The notes under the pieces are model-generated. The model saw only the letters and a list, made by a program, of their open reading frames with translations, was not told where the DNA came from and ran no database searches. From an uncultured Algibacter sp. (GTDB taxonomy: Bacteria > Bacteroidota > Bacteroidia > Flavobacteriales > Flavobacteriaceae): a stretch of DNA of 64,000 nucleotides. Position 1 is the first letter of the stretch, and the number at the start of each line of letters is the position of its first letter. Both the position numbers and the translations under genes were made by a program. This document shows positions 17,753 to 27,150 of the stretch, piece after piece. Where the stretch lies: positions 1-64,000 of the forward strand of contig CANMQH010000002.1 in the NCBI GenBank assembly GCA_947499935.1, written 5' to 3'.

Positions 17753-19333
17753 TTAATTATGAATAATTTTTTTAGTTTGTATACCATTAGAAATAAAATA
17801 AACACCTCTATCTAGTTTACTAATATCTAACTGTGTGATAACGCTATTTTGAGTTGGTTTAGATTCCATAACTACTTGCCCAGTCACTCCGTATATAACA
17901 ATTTTTGACTTAGCGCCTCTTACGTTTAAAATATCTGAAGCTGGATTAGGATATATAGCAAATGCATCAACACTTTCTTCGTTTTCATCATTAAAGTCAA
18001 TTTCTGTTGCTATTTTTCTAGACCTTCCACAACCGCGTGTTTTATCTCCATCGTATACAGTTTTTTTACTTCTACCACTTCTTGCAAACGAACCTGAAAT
18101 ATTAGAATCCCTAGGTAATATAACTGTTGGTTTATAACACCCTCTTGCTTTATTTCCAGTAGATTTACAACCGTTTGATGGATCTGCACTGTCTCTTACT
18201 ACTGCAATTGAAGTAGCATTAGTACTTTCATTATCTGGGTTATTTTTAGCATTCTTTTTTAATTCTGCTGCTACAACGCAACTATAAAACGGAAAATCTT
18301 TACCCTTAACTTGGGCGGTGTTTCCTCCTGTTACTTTAGAAATTTGAACGTATGATTTGTCACTAAAAGTACCAAGATTATCAATACTTCCTTTCTCTCT
18401 TCTGTCTTTAAAACCTCCAGAAATTATAACCGCATATGTAGATCCACTTGAAGACACGTTTGTAATATCTACTTGACCTTGGTTAACACGATGTGGCGAT
18501 AAATCTACAGCACAGAGTCCGTTAAAACTTCTTATTCCTTTACCTACAAGATCATCAACTGTTTGTATATTATTTACACTAATTACTGAAGACCCTGTCT
18601 CAATTCTAAGTGCAGTTCCTCCTGTACAATTTATATTTTTAAATAAAACAGTTTTAGCTGACTGTGTTTGAATTGCTCCGTAACCAACGTGATTATTTAC
18701 GGTATAGATATTTTGAACTATACCTTTTGTAGCAATTTGTGTTTTAATTCTAGATTTAGGTAGATTCATGACAATATTATTAAATTTGGTATAATTGTCT
18801 TTGATATTTATAGAGGAAACTTTAAAGTTTTTAACATTTCTAAGCGCTATAAGAGATACTGCTGTATCAAATTTCCCTTGTAACTCTACCTTAAATGCAT
18901 CAGATTTTTTTGTGCTATTTTCTTTTAAACTGGTAATGGCTATATTTTCTACAGGTCCAGAATCTCCAATGTTAAATACCGTTGTATTTCGGCTAACAGG
19001 TAAGTTTATTATAGTAACTCTAGGGTCTATTTTAAGATGTATATTACTTTTAAATATAACATTGTTAAAATAAAATGTGCTTTTCCCCTTATGAGGCATT
19101 AAATATATGGTACCACCACCACTTCTTGAAGTCTCATCAATTAATTTAGTTAAAAGGCTAGAATCTGTAGCATTTTTTGCTCCAGTTAAATTATTAACAT
19201 TAACTCTCTTATTAGAAATATTATCCGTAAAGAACCTACCTTCATTACGATTGAGTCTTTGTGAAAAGACTGAAGATGTAAACATGGCCAATAAAAAAGT
19301 AATTACTAAATGTTTCTGTTTAATTTTTTTCAT
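17753..19333 (-). CDS. GH82 iota-carrageenase-family protein with T9SS sorting domain
   Basis: The family hydrolyses beta-1,4 bonds of iota-carrageenan with inversion. The 526-aa protein has a signal peptide (1-24), a right-handed beta-helix and a C-terminal type A sorting domain (about 455-526, starting AIYPNPASD). It should therefore be exported by the type IX system. Comparison with Alteromonas fortis CgiA, recalled from memory, aligns GYGAIQTQSAKTVLFKNI with GYGLIQTYGADNILFRNL, and ALRIET with ALRMET. The numbering coincides: Gln222, Glu245 (proton donor) and His281 are kept, but the position equivalent to Asp247 is Gly. Activity is therefore uncertain. It lies downstream of SusC/SusD and a lipoprotein, separated by a long stem-loop and a direct repeat. 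Confidence 0.85.
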   Translation of the reverse strand: MKKIKQKHLVITFLLAMFTSSVFSQRLNRNEGRFFTDNISNKRVNVNNLTGAKNATDSSLLTKLIDETSRSGGGTIYLMPHKGKSTFYFNNVIFKSNIHLKIDPRVTIINLPVSRNTTVFNIGDSGPVENIAITSLKENSTKKSDAFKVELQGKFDTAVSLIALRNVKNFKVSSINIKDNYTKFNNIVMNLPKSRIKTQIATKGIVQNIYTVNNHVGYGAIQTQSAKTVLFKNINCTGGTALRIETGSSVISVNNIQTVDDLVGKGIRSFNGLCAVDLSPHRVNQGQVDITNVSSSGSTYAVIISGGFKDRREKGSIDNLGTFSDKSYVQISKVTGGNTAQVKGKDFPFYSCVVAAELKKNAKNNPDNESTNATSIAVVRDSADPSNGCKSTGNKARGCYKPTVILPRDSNISGSFARSGRSKKTVYDGDKTRGCGRSRKIATEIDFNDENEESVDAFAIYPNPASDILNVRGAKSKIVIYGVTGQVVMESKPTQNSVITQLDISKLDRGVYFISNGIQTKKIIHN

Positions 19334-19384
19334 AATTTTTAAATGGATTAAATGTTAATGATTTTAATATGTAATAAATAAAAA

Positions 19385-19420
19385 GGTATTAAACCCCTGC
19401 AAAGGGCGAGGTATTAAACC
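19385..19420 (-). repeat. Direct repeat GGTATTAAACC upstream of GH82
   Basis: Two exact 11-bp copies at 19385-19395 and 19410-19420, spaced 25 bp start to start, lie 52-87 bp upstream of the GH82 start. Each copy is partly palindromic (GGT...ACC). The stretch between them contains CCCTGCAAAGGG. This could be a regulator site, since AraC-type regulators often bind direct repeats. Confidence 0.4.
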
Positions 19421-19443
19421 TAGATTCTAATGAAAAAATCAAG

Positions 19444-19505
19444 ATTAGTGAAACTTAAAATTTTGAGTACATCTTATAGGCTTCTCAAAAGTAAGTTTCA
19501 CTAAT
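19444..19505 (-). other. 62-nt two-tier stem-loop between lipoprotein and GH82 genes
   Basis: Outer arms ATTAGTGAAACTTA (19444-19457) and TAAGTTTCACTAAT (19492-19505) pair perfectly over 14 bp. Inner arms TTTTGAG (19461-19467) and CTCAAAA (19484-19490) add 7 bp. The structure begins 6 bp after the lipoprotein stop and is followed on the minus strand by CTTGATTTTTTC, so it could terminate or stabilise the upstream SusCD message. Confidence 0.7.
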
Positions 19506-19510
19506 AAAAT

Positions 19511-19969
19511 TTATTCTGTTACTGTAATTGTGAATATTTTTTCTACTTTCCAAAAACTACCTTCTCTAACAGACTCTTTTACAGAGTCTTTAAAAGTATT
19601 AATTAATCTTACTTCACTTATACCTGCTTCTTTAAATAATACATATGCTAAAGTGTTACCTGTAGTATTACCCCTTATTTCAAAATTTGAATAAATGGTA
19701 TCTGTTTCACTAAAACCTTCTCTAAGTAAACTACTACCATCAGATATTCTCCATTCGTGACTAATAACGCCTCTTGATAAATCTTTAAAAGCTATAAATT
19801 TGTTAATTGCAATAGTTTTTTCTGTAAGTGCGTGATCAGTGCCTCCTGATAACCACCAAGTAAGGCTTGAGAAATCATCAAAAGGATTAACATTATCATC
19901 CTGTTCCTCACAACTAGTCATAAAAATAACTAAAGTAAGTGTTGCTAATATTTTTAAGTATGTTTTCAT
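19511..19969 (-). CDS. Short PKD-domain surface lipoprotein (SusE position)
   Basis: This 152-aa lipoprotein has lipobox FMTSC at about residue 20. It is encoded 18 bp after SusD, where SusE/SusF glycan-binding lipoproteins normally sit. The body is essentially one PKD-like domain: FKDLSRGVISHEWRISDG, then IRGNTTGNTLAYVLFKEAG and RLINTFKDSVKES. It is clearly related to the first 150 residues of the 558-aa lipoprotein at 51286-52962 (FRDLSQGALSHEFIIEDG, IRNTFKDSL) but stops where that protein continues. It looks like a natural single-domain version and not a frameshift. It probably helps capture glycan at the cell surface. Confidence 0.8.
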   Translation of the reverse strand: MKTYLKILATLTLVIFMTSCEEQDDNVNPFDDFSSLTWWLSGGTDHALTEKTIAINKFIAFKDLSRGVISHEWRISDGSSLLREGFSETDTIYSNFEIRGNTTGNTLAYVLFKEAGISEVRLINTFKDSVKESVREGSFWKVEKIFTITVTE

Positions 19970-19987
19970 CTTATTTATCTTTTATTT

Positions 19988-21739
19988 CTAGTTGCTAACA
20001 TTAGGATTATAAAGCACTTCACTTAATGGCAATGGATAGTATGCTGCATTACCTGATGCCCAAGCTGCTGCAGCCTCAGTATACTCCGTAAATGGAGAAG
20101 TTCCACTATTACCTTTTACTAAAAGACTATTTCTTCTATTTGCTAAACTACCATTAGGTCGCATATATCTATAATTAGTTAGACTAAATGTTTCTGAACT
20201 TAAGTCTGAGTATCGTTGCGCAGCTACGCCCCATCTACGAAGATTAATAAACCTGTTTGCATGTCCCTCAAAAGACAACTCCATAGGATATTCTTTATAC
20301 ATTAAGTGATCCATTAAACTTGTCTCATCGTAGGTTATACCATCAAAATCATGAGTAGAACCATCACTTACACCTAATAATTGCAGTCCCCATCTTTTTC
20401 TTATATCGTTAACATAAACTAATGCATCAGCAACATTACCTGTTTTAACTAAACATTCTGCATACATTAAATACACACCACTTAACCTATTTACAACAAC
20501 ATTTCTACCCGATTTAAAACCTGTCCCTGCTACATCAAATTCACTAACAACAATATCATGATTGGTGTATTTTTTATAGTGAGAGAATCGAGTTCTTGCA
20601 AATGCATATACTTGCGGTGCTGTACTTCCATAATAATTAGAAGATTCATCATTAACCACAGCTATGGATTGCGCTGCTCTTAAAGAAATATTTTTTAAAT
20701 TGCCCGTTACATCATTATCAACATAATTTCTAGAATCTTGAGTATCCATAGGTTCATTAGAATATTCGTAAGTTAACCATGCAGAAGGTAACAAAACACC
20801 TTGACCTCCAAAAGGTCTCCTAGCCACAAGGTTTCTTCCAGGAGGTCCTGAAAATCTAGCCAAACGATTAAAAAAAGAATCTTCATCAAAACTACCATCT
20901 TCTAATTGAAATTGGTCAGCGTAGTTAATTTCAAAAATTGATTCTGAATTAAAATCGCTTTCATTTGTAAAAAGCTTAGTTAAATCTTGTTCTAAAGAAT
21001 AACCATAATCTCCATTTTCGTTATTAATAACATCTCTGAAAAAAGTTATAGCAGTATCGTAATCACTATCATAAAGGTAGCTTGTCCCTAATATTGTAGC
21101 TGCAAACCCTGCATCTACTCTACTTTTTTGCTCAAACTGAGCGGGTAGATTTTGGTAAGCGTACTCTAAGTCGGCTCTAAAAAAAGCTTTTACCTCATCT
21201 GATGAAGATACTGCTTTAGAAAAATCGGCTTCGGTTTTGGGTACATTATCAAAAATGATGATTTTCCCTTCATTAAAAACAGCATGTAAATAAAAATGCA
21301 TTAAGCCTCTAAATAGTCTAGCTTGCCCCATTTGCTCTGTCCACCTATCATTTGCTTTTAAATCGTCGCTCATGCTATTAAGACCTTCTATAACTTGGTT
21401 AGCTCTCCAAATTACTCTGTATTTAGCATCCCATAATCTAGATAGTCGACCCGTATTTTCTGTTACATTCTGTTGGTGCCATTCTGTGTAAAGTCCAAAA
21501 ATGTTTCCCCGTGCTCCTGGATAAGCTAAATCTGTTCTAAGTGTTTCATATTCTACACCTATAACAAACTCATTTAACATCGCAGCATACACTGATGTTA
21601 GTACGGATTCTGAGGCGTTTAAATCACTAAAAAAACCATCTGAAGTTATAAAATTAGGGTTATTAAGCTCAAGTTCACTCTCGCAGGATTCTGTAATCAA
21701 TAAGAAAAACGCAAGACAAGTAAATATATATCTTTTCAT
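19988..21739 (-). CDS. SusD-like surface glycan-binding lipoprotein (pair 1)
   Basis: SusD proteins form the lid over a SusC channel and bind oligosaccharide before import. This 583-aa protein has lipobox ITESC near residue 19, the N-terminal SusD-like region with TPR-type helices (RANQVIEGLNSM, QARLFRGLMHFYL), and the C-terminal RagB/SusD segment (NRLSGVYLMYAECLVKTGN, VNDIRKRWG, ELSFEGHANRFINLRRWG). It ends PLPLSEVLYNPNVSN, typical of the family. It follows the SusC stop by 17 bp in the same transcript. Confidence 0.94.
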   Translation of the reverse strand: MKRYIFTCLAFFLLITESCESELELNNPNFITSDGFFSDLNASESVLTSVYAAMLNEFVIGVEYETLRTDLAYPGARGNIFGLYTEWHQQNVTENTGRLSRLWDAKYRVIWRANQVIEGLNSMSDDLKANDRWTEQMGQARLFRGLMHFYLHAVFNEGKIIIFDNVPKTEADFSKAVSSSDEVKAFFRADLEYAYQNLPAQFEQKSRVDAGFAATILGTSYLYDSDYDTAITFFRDVINNENGDYGYSLEQDLTKLFTNESDFNSESIFEINYADQFQLEDGSFDEDSFFNRLARFSGPPGRNLVARRPFGGQGVLLPSAWLTYEYSNEPMDTQDSRNYVDNDVTGNLKNISLRAAQSIAVVNDESSNYYGSTAPQVYAFARTRFSHYKKYTNHDIVVSEFDVAGTGFKSGRNVVVNRLSGVYLMYAECLVKTGNVADALVYVNDIRKRWGLQLLGVSDGSTHDFDGITYDETSLMDHLMYKEYPMELSFEGHANRFINLRRWGVAAQRYSDLSSETFSLTNYRYMRPNGSLANRRNSLLVKGNSGTSPFTEYTEAAAAWASGNAAYYPLPLSEVLYNPNVSN

Positions 21740-21756
21740 GATAACTAGTTTTTAAT

Positions 21757-24700
21757 TTAAAATTTTAAGTTTAACCCAAGACTATATAAAGACGTTATTG
21801 GGAACCTAGAGGCATCTATGCCTCTTCTAGAAATGGTATTACCTCCAATTTCTGGATCATATCCATCATAATTTGTTATGGTTATCGGGTTTTGAGCAGA
21901 AACGTAAAATCTAAGTTTATTTATTCCTATTTTGTCTGATACATCTCTAGGAATAGTATATCCTAATGTAACCAGTTTAAGCCTTAAATAATCTCCTTTT
22001 TCCAACCATAAATCTGTATTACCAGCATAATTAGGATGCCTTGGTGCTATGTTAACCAATAAAGGAATGTTAGATGTTGGGTTTTCAAAAGTCCACATAT
22101 TAACCAAATCTCTGTGTCTACCTCTAGCAAAGGCATCTGCTTTAGTTGCATTTATAATTTCTGAACCAACTGATGCAAACCAGTTCATCCCAACATCAAA
22201 ATTTTTATAGGTCCATCTTAAATTAAAACCAATTTCAAAATCAGGTAAGCTACTCCCAGAATATTTTCTATCCTCATCACCAATACGACCATTAGCTGTA
22301 TCTGGAATACCATCGCCATTAGTATCTTCTGTAATTTGATCTACATAAATTAAATCGCCTAATGCTGCATTAGGGTTAATTTCTTGATATGCCAACAACT
22401 GTTCTTCTGTTTGTACAACACCTCCTGTTTCAAATAAGAAAAAAGCACCAGCTTCTCTACCAACTTGAAATACAGTGGAAGAGTTACCGCCTCTTGCTCC
22501 TGCTAAAACATTAGAATCTTCATTATTTATTCTATCAAAACCATCTGTTATTTTAGTGATTTCATTGGTGTTTTTAGAAAAAGTAGTACTTATATTTAGT
22601 TTACTCTTACCAATCTTCTCTCTATAATTTATACCTAATTCAAATCCCTTATTAGTCATGTTACCAATATTTCTAAATTGGATTACCGACGAATTATCAT
22701 TGACTACAGCAACACCAGACGAACCAGGTAAACGAATAGGAAAAATCATATCTTCTTTATCTGACTGATAATAATCAGCAGTTACGTTGATTTTGTTTTT
22801 TAAAATCCCTACATCTATACCTATATTCTTAGATATTGTAGTTTCCCATTTAATATCTTGATTAGGAAAGGAAATTACAGAAGAACCAAAAGTAATATTA
22901 CCATCATTTTCATCAAAAATATAATCTTGCTCTCTTGCAATAACATCTTGAAAAGCATAATAAGAGTTAAAACTGTCGTTTCCTATAGTTCCTCTAGAAA
23001 GTCTAATTTTAAAGTTATTAACTGATGGTAACATTGATTGCCAAAAATTCTCGTCGGATACATTCCAAGCCAATTGTATTGATGGAAAATTACCCCATCT
23101 TCTATTCCCAAACTTGGACGACCCATCGCGTCTTATAATACCTTGTACAATATATTTCCCCTTGTAATCATATTGTACACGACCTAAGAAACCAATATTT
23201 TTTCCCACAAAATTATCACCACCAGAATCTGCCCTTTGATTTAGAGTAGCACCATCTAAAACCTCAACATCATTATTTTCAACACCATTTCTTGCTGCTA
23301 AAAATCTTTGAAAAGTACGCTCATCAAAGGTTGCTGCTAACATGGCATCAAAAGTATGATCTCCAAATGTGTTTTTATAATTTAATCTACCATCCCAACT
23401 AAAAACATTTAATCGAGAAGCAATAGCAGTTACGCCATTTCTAGTTGGATCAACTTCAACCGTACCATCTTGAATATCTATCAATTCAATCCTTGGCATA
23501 AAAACATTTCGTATTGTATTATTAACATTGGTTCCTATACGGCTAGTAACACTAAGATTTTTAGTAAGATCCCGAGTTATACTTAAACTTGTATTTATTC
23601 TGTCTGTTCTTGTATTATCACGCTGTCTTAAACCTTGAGACAAAGCAACCAAAGGCGTATTTACCCCACCATTATCAGAATCTGTAAAAAACTGATCAGA
23701 TGTGTTATCTACCGAAGGAAAGTAAGGCTTGTACCTTATTGCATTAGTTAATAAAGAATTTGCTGCTCTTTGTCTATCATCTAAAACAAAACCAATACTA
23801 GTATTTATTTTCCAATGATCTGATTTGTATGATGTTGAAGCTCTAGCATTGTATCTTTTAAAAGAAGACCCTATTAAAACACCTTGAGTATTAGAATATC
23901 CTCCATTAACGCTATAAGTAAAACCTTTTACACCGCCACTTACTCCAAGATTGTAAACTTCGTTTACGGGGTTATTAACAAGTACCAAATCTCTAAGATC
24001 ATTTTCATTTGTAAGCCATTCAGGTCTTGTCGGCCCAGCTTCAAAAGCACTACTACCTTGAGTAATTAAAGTTGTGTTGGCTTGTTGCGTTTCATAAAAC
24101 AGCTGCTGTTCTGTGTTCATTAAAGGAATATTTTGTCCTAAACGCTGAATACCATACGAATGATTAAAAGTAATAGCCATCTTGCCTACTTTACCGCGTT
24201 TAGTGGTAATTAAAATTACCCCAGCAGCGCCACGTGTACCGTAAATAGCCGCAGAAGCGCCATCTTTTAATATATCAAAAGTTTGTATCTCATTACTAGC
24301 TAAAGTAAGTTGATATCCTAATTCTTGAGGTATACCATCTATAACATACAATGGCTCATTACTTCCTTGAAGTGTTGTTATACCCCTTATCTGAATACTT
24401 GATTGTGCGCCTGGTTCCCCAGAATTAGATGTTACACTTACACCAGCGACTTGCCCCTGTAATGTAGAGGTTACATCGGGAGTTACATATTGTTCAATAT
24501 CTTGCACTTTTACTTGAGCAACGGCTCCCGCAATCTCTTTCTTTTTTCTGGTACCATAACCAATTACAATAACTTCTTCTAACACCCCAGCATCTGGGAC
24601 CATAGTGACATTAATAATTGTTTGCCCATTAATTTTAATCTCTTGTGGCTCGTAACTAATATATGAAAAAAGTAAAGTCTCTGCCTTATCAGAAACATTA

Positions 24701-24924
24701 ATGGTGTACTCACCATCAAAATCTGATACCGCACCATTTGTTGTACCTTTTACTAATATAGTTGCCCCTGGCAATGGAATACCATCTTCTGAGTTTATGA
24801 TTTTACCTCTCACAATAGTTTGCGCGTGTCCTATAGCAGATACACAAAGTAGTAAAACCAAACAACAAGATAGCTTTAAAAGCGTCTTCCTGCTAATGAT
24901 TATTTGGTTGTTAGTTATCTTCAT
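21757..24924 (-). CDS. SusC-like TonB-dependent transporter (pair 1)
   Basis: This outer-membrane, TonB-energised channel imports oligosaccharides with its SusD lid. The 1055-aa protein has a signal peptide (to about residue 35), a carboxypeptidase-regulatory-like domain (VRGKIINSEDGIPLPGATIL, DFDGEYTINV), a TonB-box/plug region (LEEVIVIGYGTRKKKEIAGAV, LQGQVAGVSVTSNSGEPG, LKDGASAAIYGTRGAAGV) and a C-terminal barrel ending ITSLYSLGLNLKF. It starts 18 bp after the GH110 gene, so transcription probably continues from it. The GH110-SusC-SusD-lipoprotein order suggests this pair imports alpha-galactose-containing fragments. Confidence 0.95.
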   Translation of the reverse strand: MKITNNQIIISRKTLLKLSCCLVLLLCVSAIGHAQTIVRGKIINSEDGIPLPGATILVKGTTNGAVSDFDGEYTINVSDKAETLLFSYISYEPQEIKINGQTIINVTMVPDAGVLEEVIVIGYGTRKKKEIAGAVAQVKVQDIEQYVTPDVTSTLQGQVAGVSVTSNSGEPGAQSSIQIRGITTLQGSNEPLYVIDGIPQELGYQLTLASNEIQTFDILKDGASAAIYGTRGAAGVILITTKRGKVGKMAITFNHSYGIQRLGQNIPLMNTEQQLFYETQQANTTLITQGSSAFEAGPTRPEWLTNENDLRDLVLVNNPVNEVYNLGVSGGVKGFTYSVNGGYSNTQGVLIGSSFKRYNARASTSYKSDHWKINTSIGFVLDDRQRAANSLLTNAIRYKPYFPSVDNTSDQFFTDSDNGGVNTPLVALSQGLRQRDNTRTDRINTSLSITRDLTKNLSVTSRIGTNVNNTIRNVFMPRIELIDIQDGTVEVDPTRNGVTAIASRLNVFSWDGRLNYKNTFGDHTFDAMLAATFDERTFQRFLAARNGVENNDVEVLDGATLNQRADSGGDNFVGKNIGFLGRVQYDYKGKYIVQGIIRRDGSSKFGNRRWGNFPSIQLAWNVSDENFWQSMLPSVNNFKIRLSRGTIGNDSFNSYYAFQDVIAREQDYIFDENDGNITFGSSVISFPNQDIKWETTISKNIGIDVGILKNKINVTADYYQSDKEDMIFPIRLPGSSGVAVVNDNSSVIQFRNIGNMTNKGFELGINYREKIGKSKLNISTTFSKNTNEITKITDGFDRINNEDSNVLAGARGGNSSTVFQVGREAGAFFLFETGGVVQTEEQLLAYQEINPNAALGDLIYVDQITEDTNGDGIPDTANGRIGDEDRKYSGSSLPDFEIGFNLRWTYKNFDVGMNWFASVGSEIINATKADAFARGRHRDLVNMWTFENPTSNIPLLVNIAPRHPNYAGNTDLWLEKGDYLRLKLVTLGYTIPRDVSDKIGINKLRFYVSAQNPITITNYDGYDPEIGGNTISRRGIDASRFPITSLYSLGLNLKF

Positions 24925-24942
24925 AGTTGTAGTTTAAATTGT

Positions 24943-26841
24943 TTAAAAATCGATTTTTAGTTTAGTGTCTGATTTCAGTTTATTTTTTGCTTTCCCCTCA
25001 TAAGAATTATTGTTAAAATTTATGTTTAAAGAATTTTTAATCTGAATTACTGGAGTATTGGGGTGTAATTTTGGGAAAGTTCCCGAATCGAAAATTTTAT
25101 TTCCTTTAAAAGTCAATCCATCTGTGTTTGAAACTTCTAGAATTGCACTATCAAAATGATTAAATGTATTATTGATGATTTTAATATTTTTAAAAGCTAC
25201 ATTAGCATTATCATCATCGGTTTCTAAGCGAATAATACCTCTATTAAAACCACTATGTTGGCAATCTTGAAATGTATTATTTCTTATAATTATGTTTGCT
25301 CCATTACCAGACTCATGCCAATAACCACTTTCTACAGGAATGAGAATAGCCTCCATTTCTGTACTAAAAAAATTATTCTCAATTATTGTTTTTACTGAAT
25401 TTGAAATGAGAAGACCTCTTGCCCTATTATTACTAATAGTACAGTTTGTAATATGCACTTCTGGATAAGCATCTAAATTTTCAATTAGATCTCCAACTTT
25501 TATATTTTTTGGTATTTTTTGATTTAACTTAACTATCTGATACCTATTATTAAAATATGATACCTTATCTATACTTAGTTCTGCATATGGAAAAAAAGAA
25601 TTTGCTAATCTTATTAACCCTATTCTATCATTATGTTTTCCAATAACAAAACCTTTTTGTTGATGATGCATCATTCTTACCCCGATAGTATATTCATCAA
25701 TAACATCAACAATTTTTTGATACGTACCATGCACATTGGTTGCATCGTCCAATTGATTTTGAAATGTACAATGGCTTAATACAACTTTACCTCGACAGCC
25801 TACAAAATGAGTAGCATCAGCTGTTGTAGAAACCATTCTACCCTTTGATGGCGTAACATTAAAACGCTCTAAAATTAAATCAGAAGAATTTTCGGCAATG
25901 ATTCCCATTCCCCCTGCATGATGAATATTAATATTTTTAGCATTAAAACCATCTGTATTTAAAACTCTAAAGGCTGGAGCTACCCTATTGATTCCTTGTT
26001 CCCCTTTCATGGTTAATATATGTCCTACAGGAGGCATTTTTTTTGAATGACCATAAACTCGTATTAAACCAGGTTTTAACTGTTCTACACGAACTTTATT
26101 CTGAAACCCTATAGGTTTAAATTCTACATCTTTAGCATCATGGTCATATTTATAAATTATGTTCTCTAGATTGTTACTTAAAGTATTTCTAGATTTGATG
26201 GTTATTCCTGTATAAGCTTCTGTATTATACGAAATTGCTTTTCTCGTGGGGTCATACAAAATTGTTTGCCCCATACTGTGTTGATAGTACTCTTTTATAA
26301 AGAAAATTTCGCCATTCCTAATCTCGTAAGGATATTGGTCTGTAATCTTCATATCAAAAGTTTTATTTATTACATCATTAGCAACTATTAAACCTTCGCT
26401 GTGGAATGTTTGATTCCAATCTATAGTAATGTTCTGTACCGTAATATCTTTAGAGTCTTCTATTAAAAAAGGAATCATGACACCGTGAAAAACAAAAGTA
26501 GAACCACGACCATTAATGGTTAGGTCTTTCATGTTGAGTATAGGAAAGGCTGTATTCACCATTAAATCTCCATGATTAGATATATAGCAATATTTTTCAA
26601 AACCTTTATCTGGATAAAAATGATAAGTTCCTTTTTCAAAATTTATGGCACTAATACCTGTGTCTTTTGCTTCTAAAATCCCTTTTAATAAAGCAGGCGT
26701 TGCATCTTCAGAAATTGATACATCAAACTCAAGGACTACATCTGACCATTTTGAAAAACTGTAGGATTGTGATGATATGAGCAATATGGCTACTGTAGCT
26801 ATTGCTTTTACTGTCTTAAAAATTTTAATTGCAATGTTCAT
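24943..26841 (-). CDS. GH110 alpha-1,3-galactosidase-family protein (copy 1)
   Basis: GH110 enzymes release terminal alpha-1,3-linked galactose with inversion. Members act on blood-group B antigen and, in marine bacteria, on carrageenan-derived galactose. The 632-aa protein has a signal sequence (about 1-28) and a right-handed beta-helix. The family block QLDDATNVHGTYQKI carries Asp365 and Asp366, and the preceding STTADATHFVGCRGKV is also typical. Later segments such as NNRARGLLISNSVKTIIENN and GYWHESGNGANIIIRNN are parallel coils near the end of the helix. It is the first gene of the transcript that includes SusC/SusD pair 1. It shares architecture with the copy at 36285-38105. Exact substrate is unknown. 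Confidence 0.85.
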   Translation of the reverse strand: MNIAIKIFKTVKAIATVAILLISSQSYSFSKWSDVVLEFDVSISEDATPALLKGILEAKDTGISAINFEKGTYHFYPDKGFEKYCYISNHGDLMVNTAFPILNMKDLTINGRGSTFVFHGVMIPFLIEDSKDITVQNITIDWNQTFHSEGLIVANDVINKTFDMKITDQYPYEIRNGEIFFIKEYYQHSMGQTILYDPTRKAISYNTEAYTGITIKSRNTLSNNLENIIYKYDHDAKDVEFKPIGFQNKVRVEQLKPGLIRVYGHSKKMPPVGHILTMKGEQGINRVAPAFRVLNTDGFNAKNINIHHAGGMGIIAENSSDLILERFNVTPSKGRMVSTTADATHFVGCRGKVVLSHCTFQNQLDDATNVHGTYQKIVDVIDEYTIGVRMMHHQQKGFVIGKHNDRIGLIRLANSFFPYAELSIDKVSYFNNRYQIVKLNQKIPKNIKVGDLIENLDAYPEVHITNCTISNNRARGLLISNSVKTIIENNFFSTEMEAILIPVESGYWHESGNGANIIIRNNTFQDCQHSGFNRGIIRLETDDDNANVAFKNIKIINNTFNHFDSAILEVSNTDGLTFKGNKIFDSGTFPKLHPNTPVIQIKNSLNINFNNNSYEGKAKNKLKSDTKLKIDF

Positions 26842-27150
26842 CTATTATTTCTATACGTTAAAGATTAACTTTTTATTAAGAGTATTTGTATATATGCGTA
26901 AATCCGATGTGCTTCATAGTAAAAACTCGCAACGAAAACAATTAAATTACTAATAATCAATTAATTACAATAATTAGTTGTTTTGAATTACACAAGTGGT
27001 TTTTAATAAAAGCATCGTTTATTGTACTGTAAATCATCCTATTCATAATAAATAAAGATCTAAATTTAAGAGGCTTTTAGCTTTAATGATTTAAACTTTT
27101 TACTAACTATTTAACTATTACTATGTAAATAAACATAGTGCCATCATTTT
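26842..27150. other. Intergenic region upstream of the GH110-SusCD transcript
   Basis: This 309-bp AT-rich gap separates the GH2 gene from the GH110-SusCD transcript. It holds an imperfect 30-bp palindrome (26949-26978, arms ACTAAT/ATTAGT) about 108 bp upstream of the GH110 start, and a small hairpin ACTATGT/ACATAGT (27120-27139) just after the GH2 stop. No TAnnTTTG element is found on the minus strand. The palindrome is a candidate regulator site. Confidence 0.45.
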
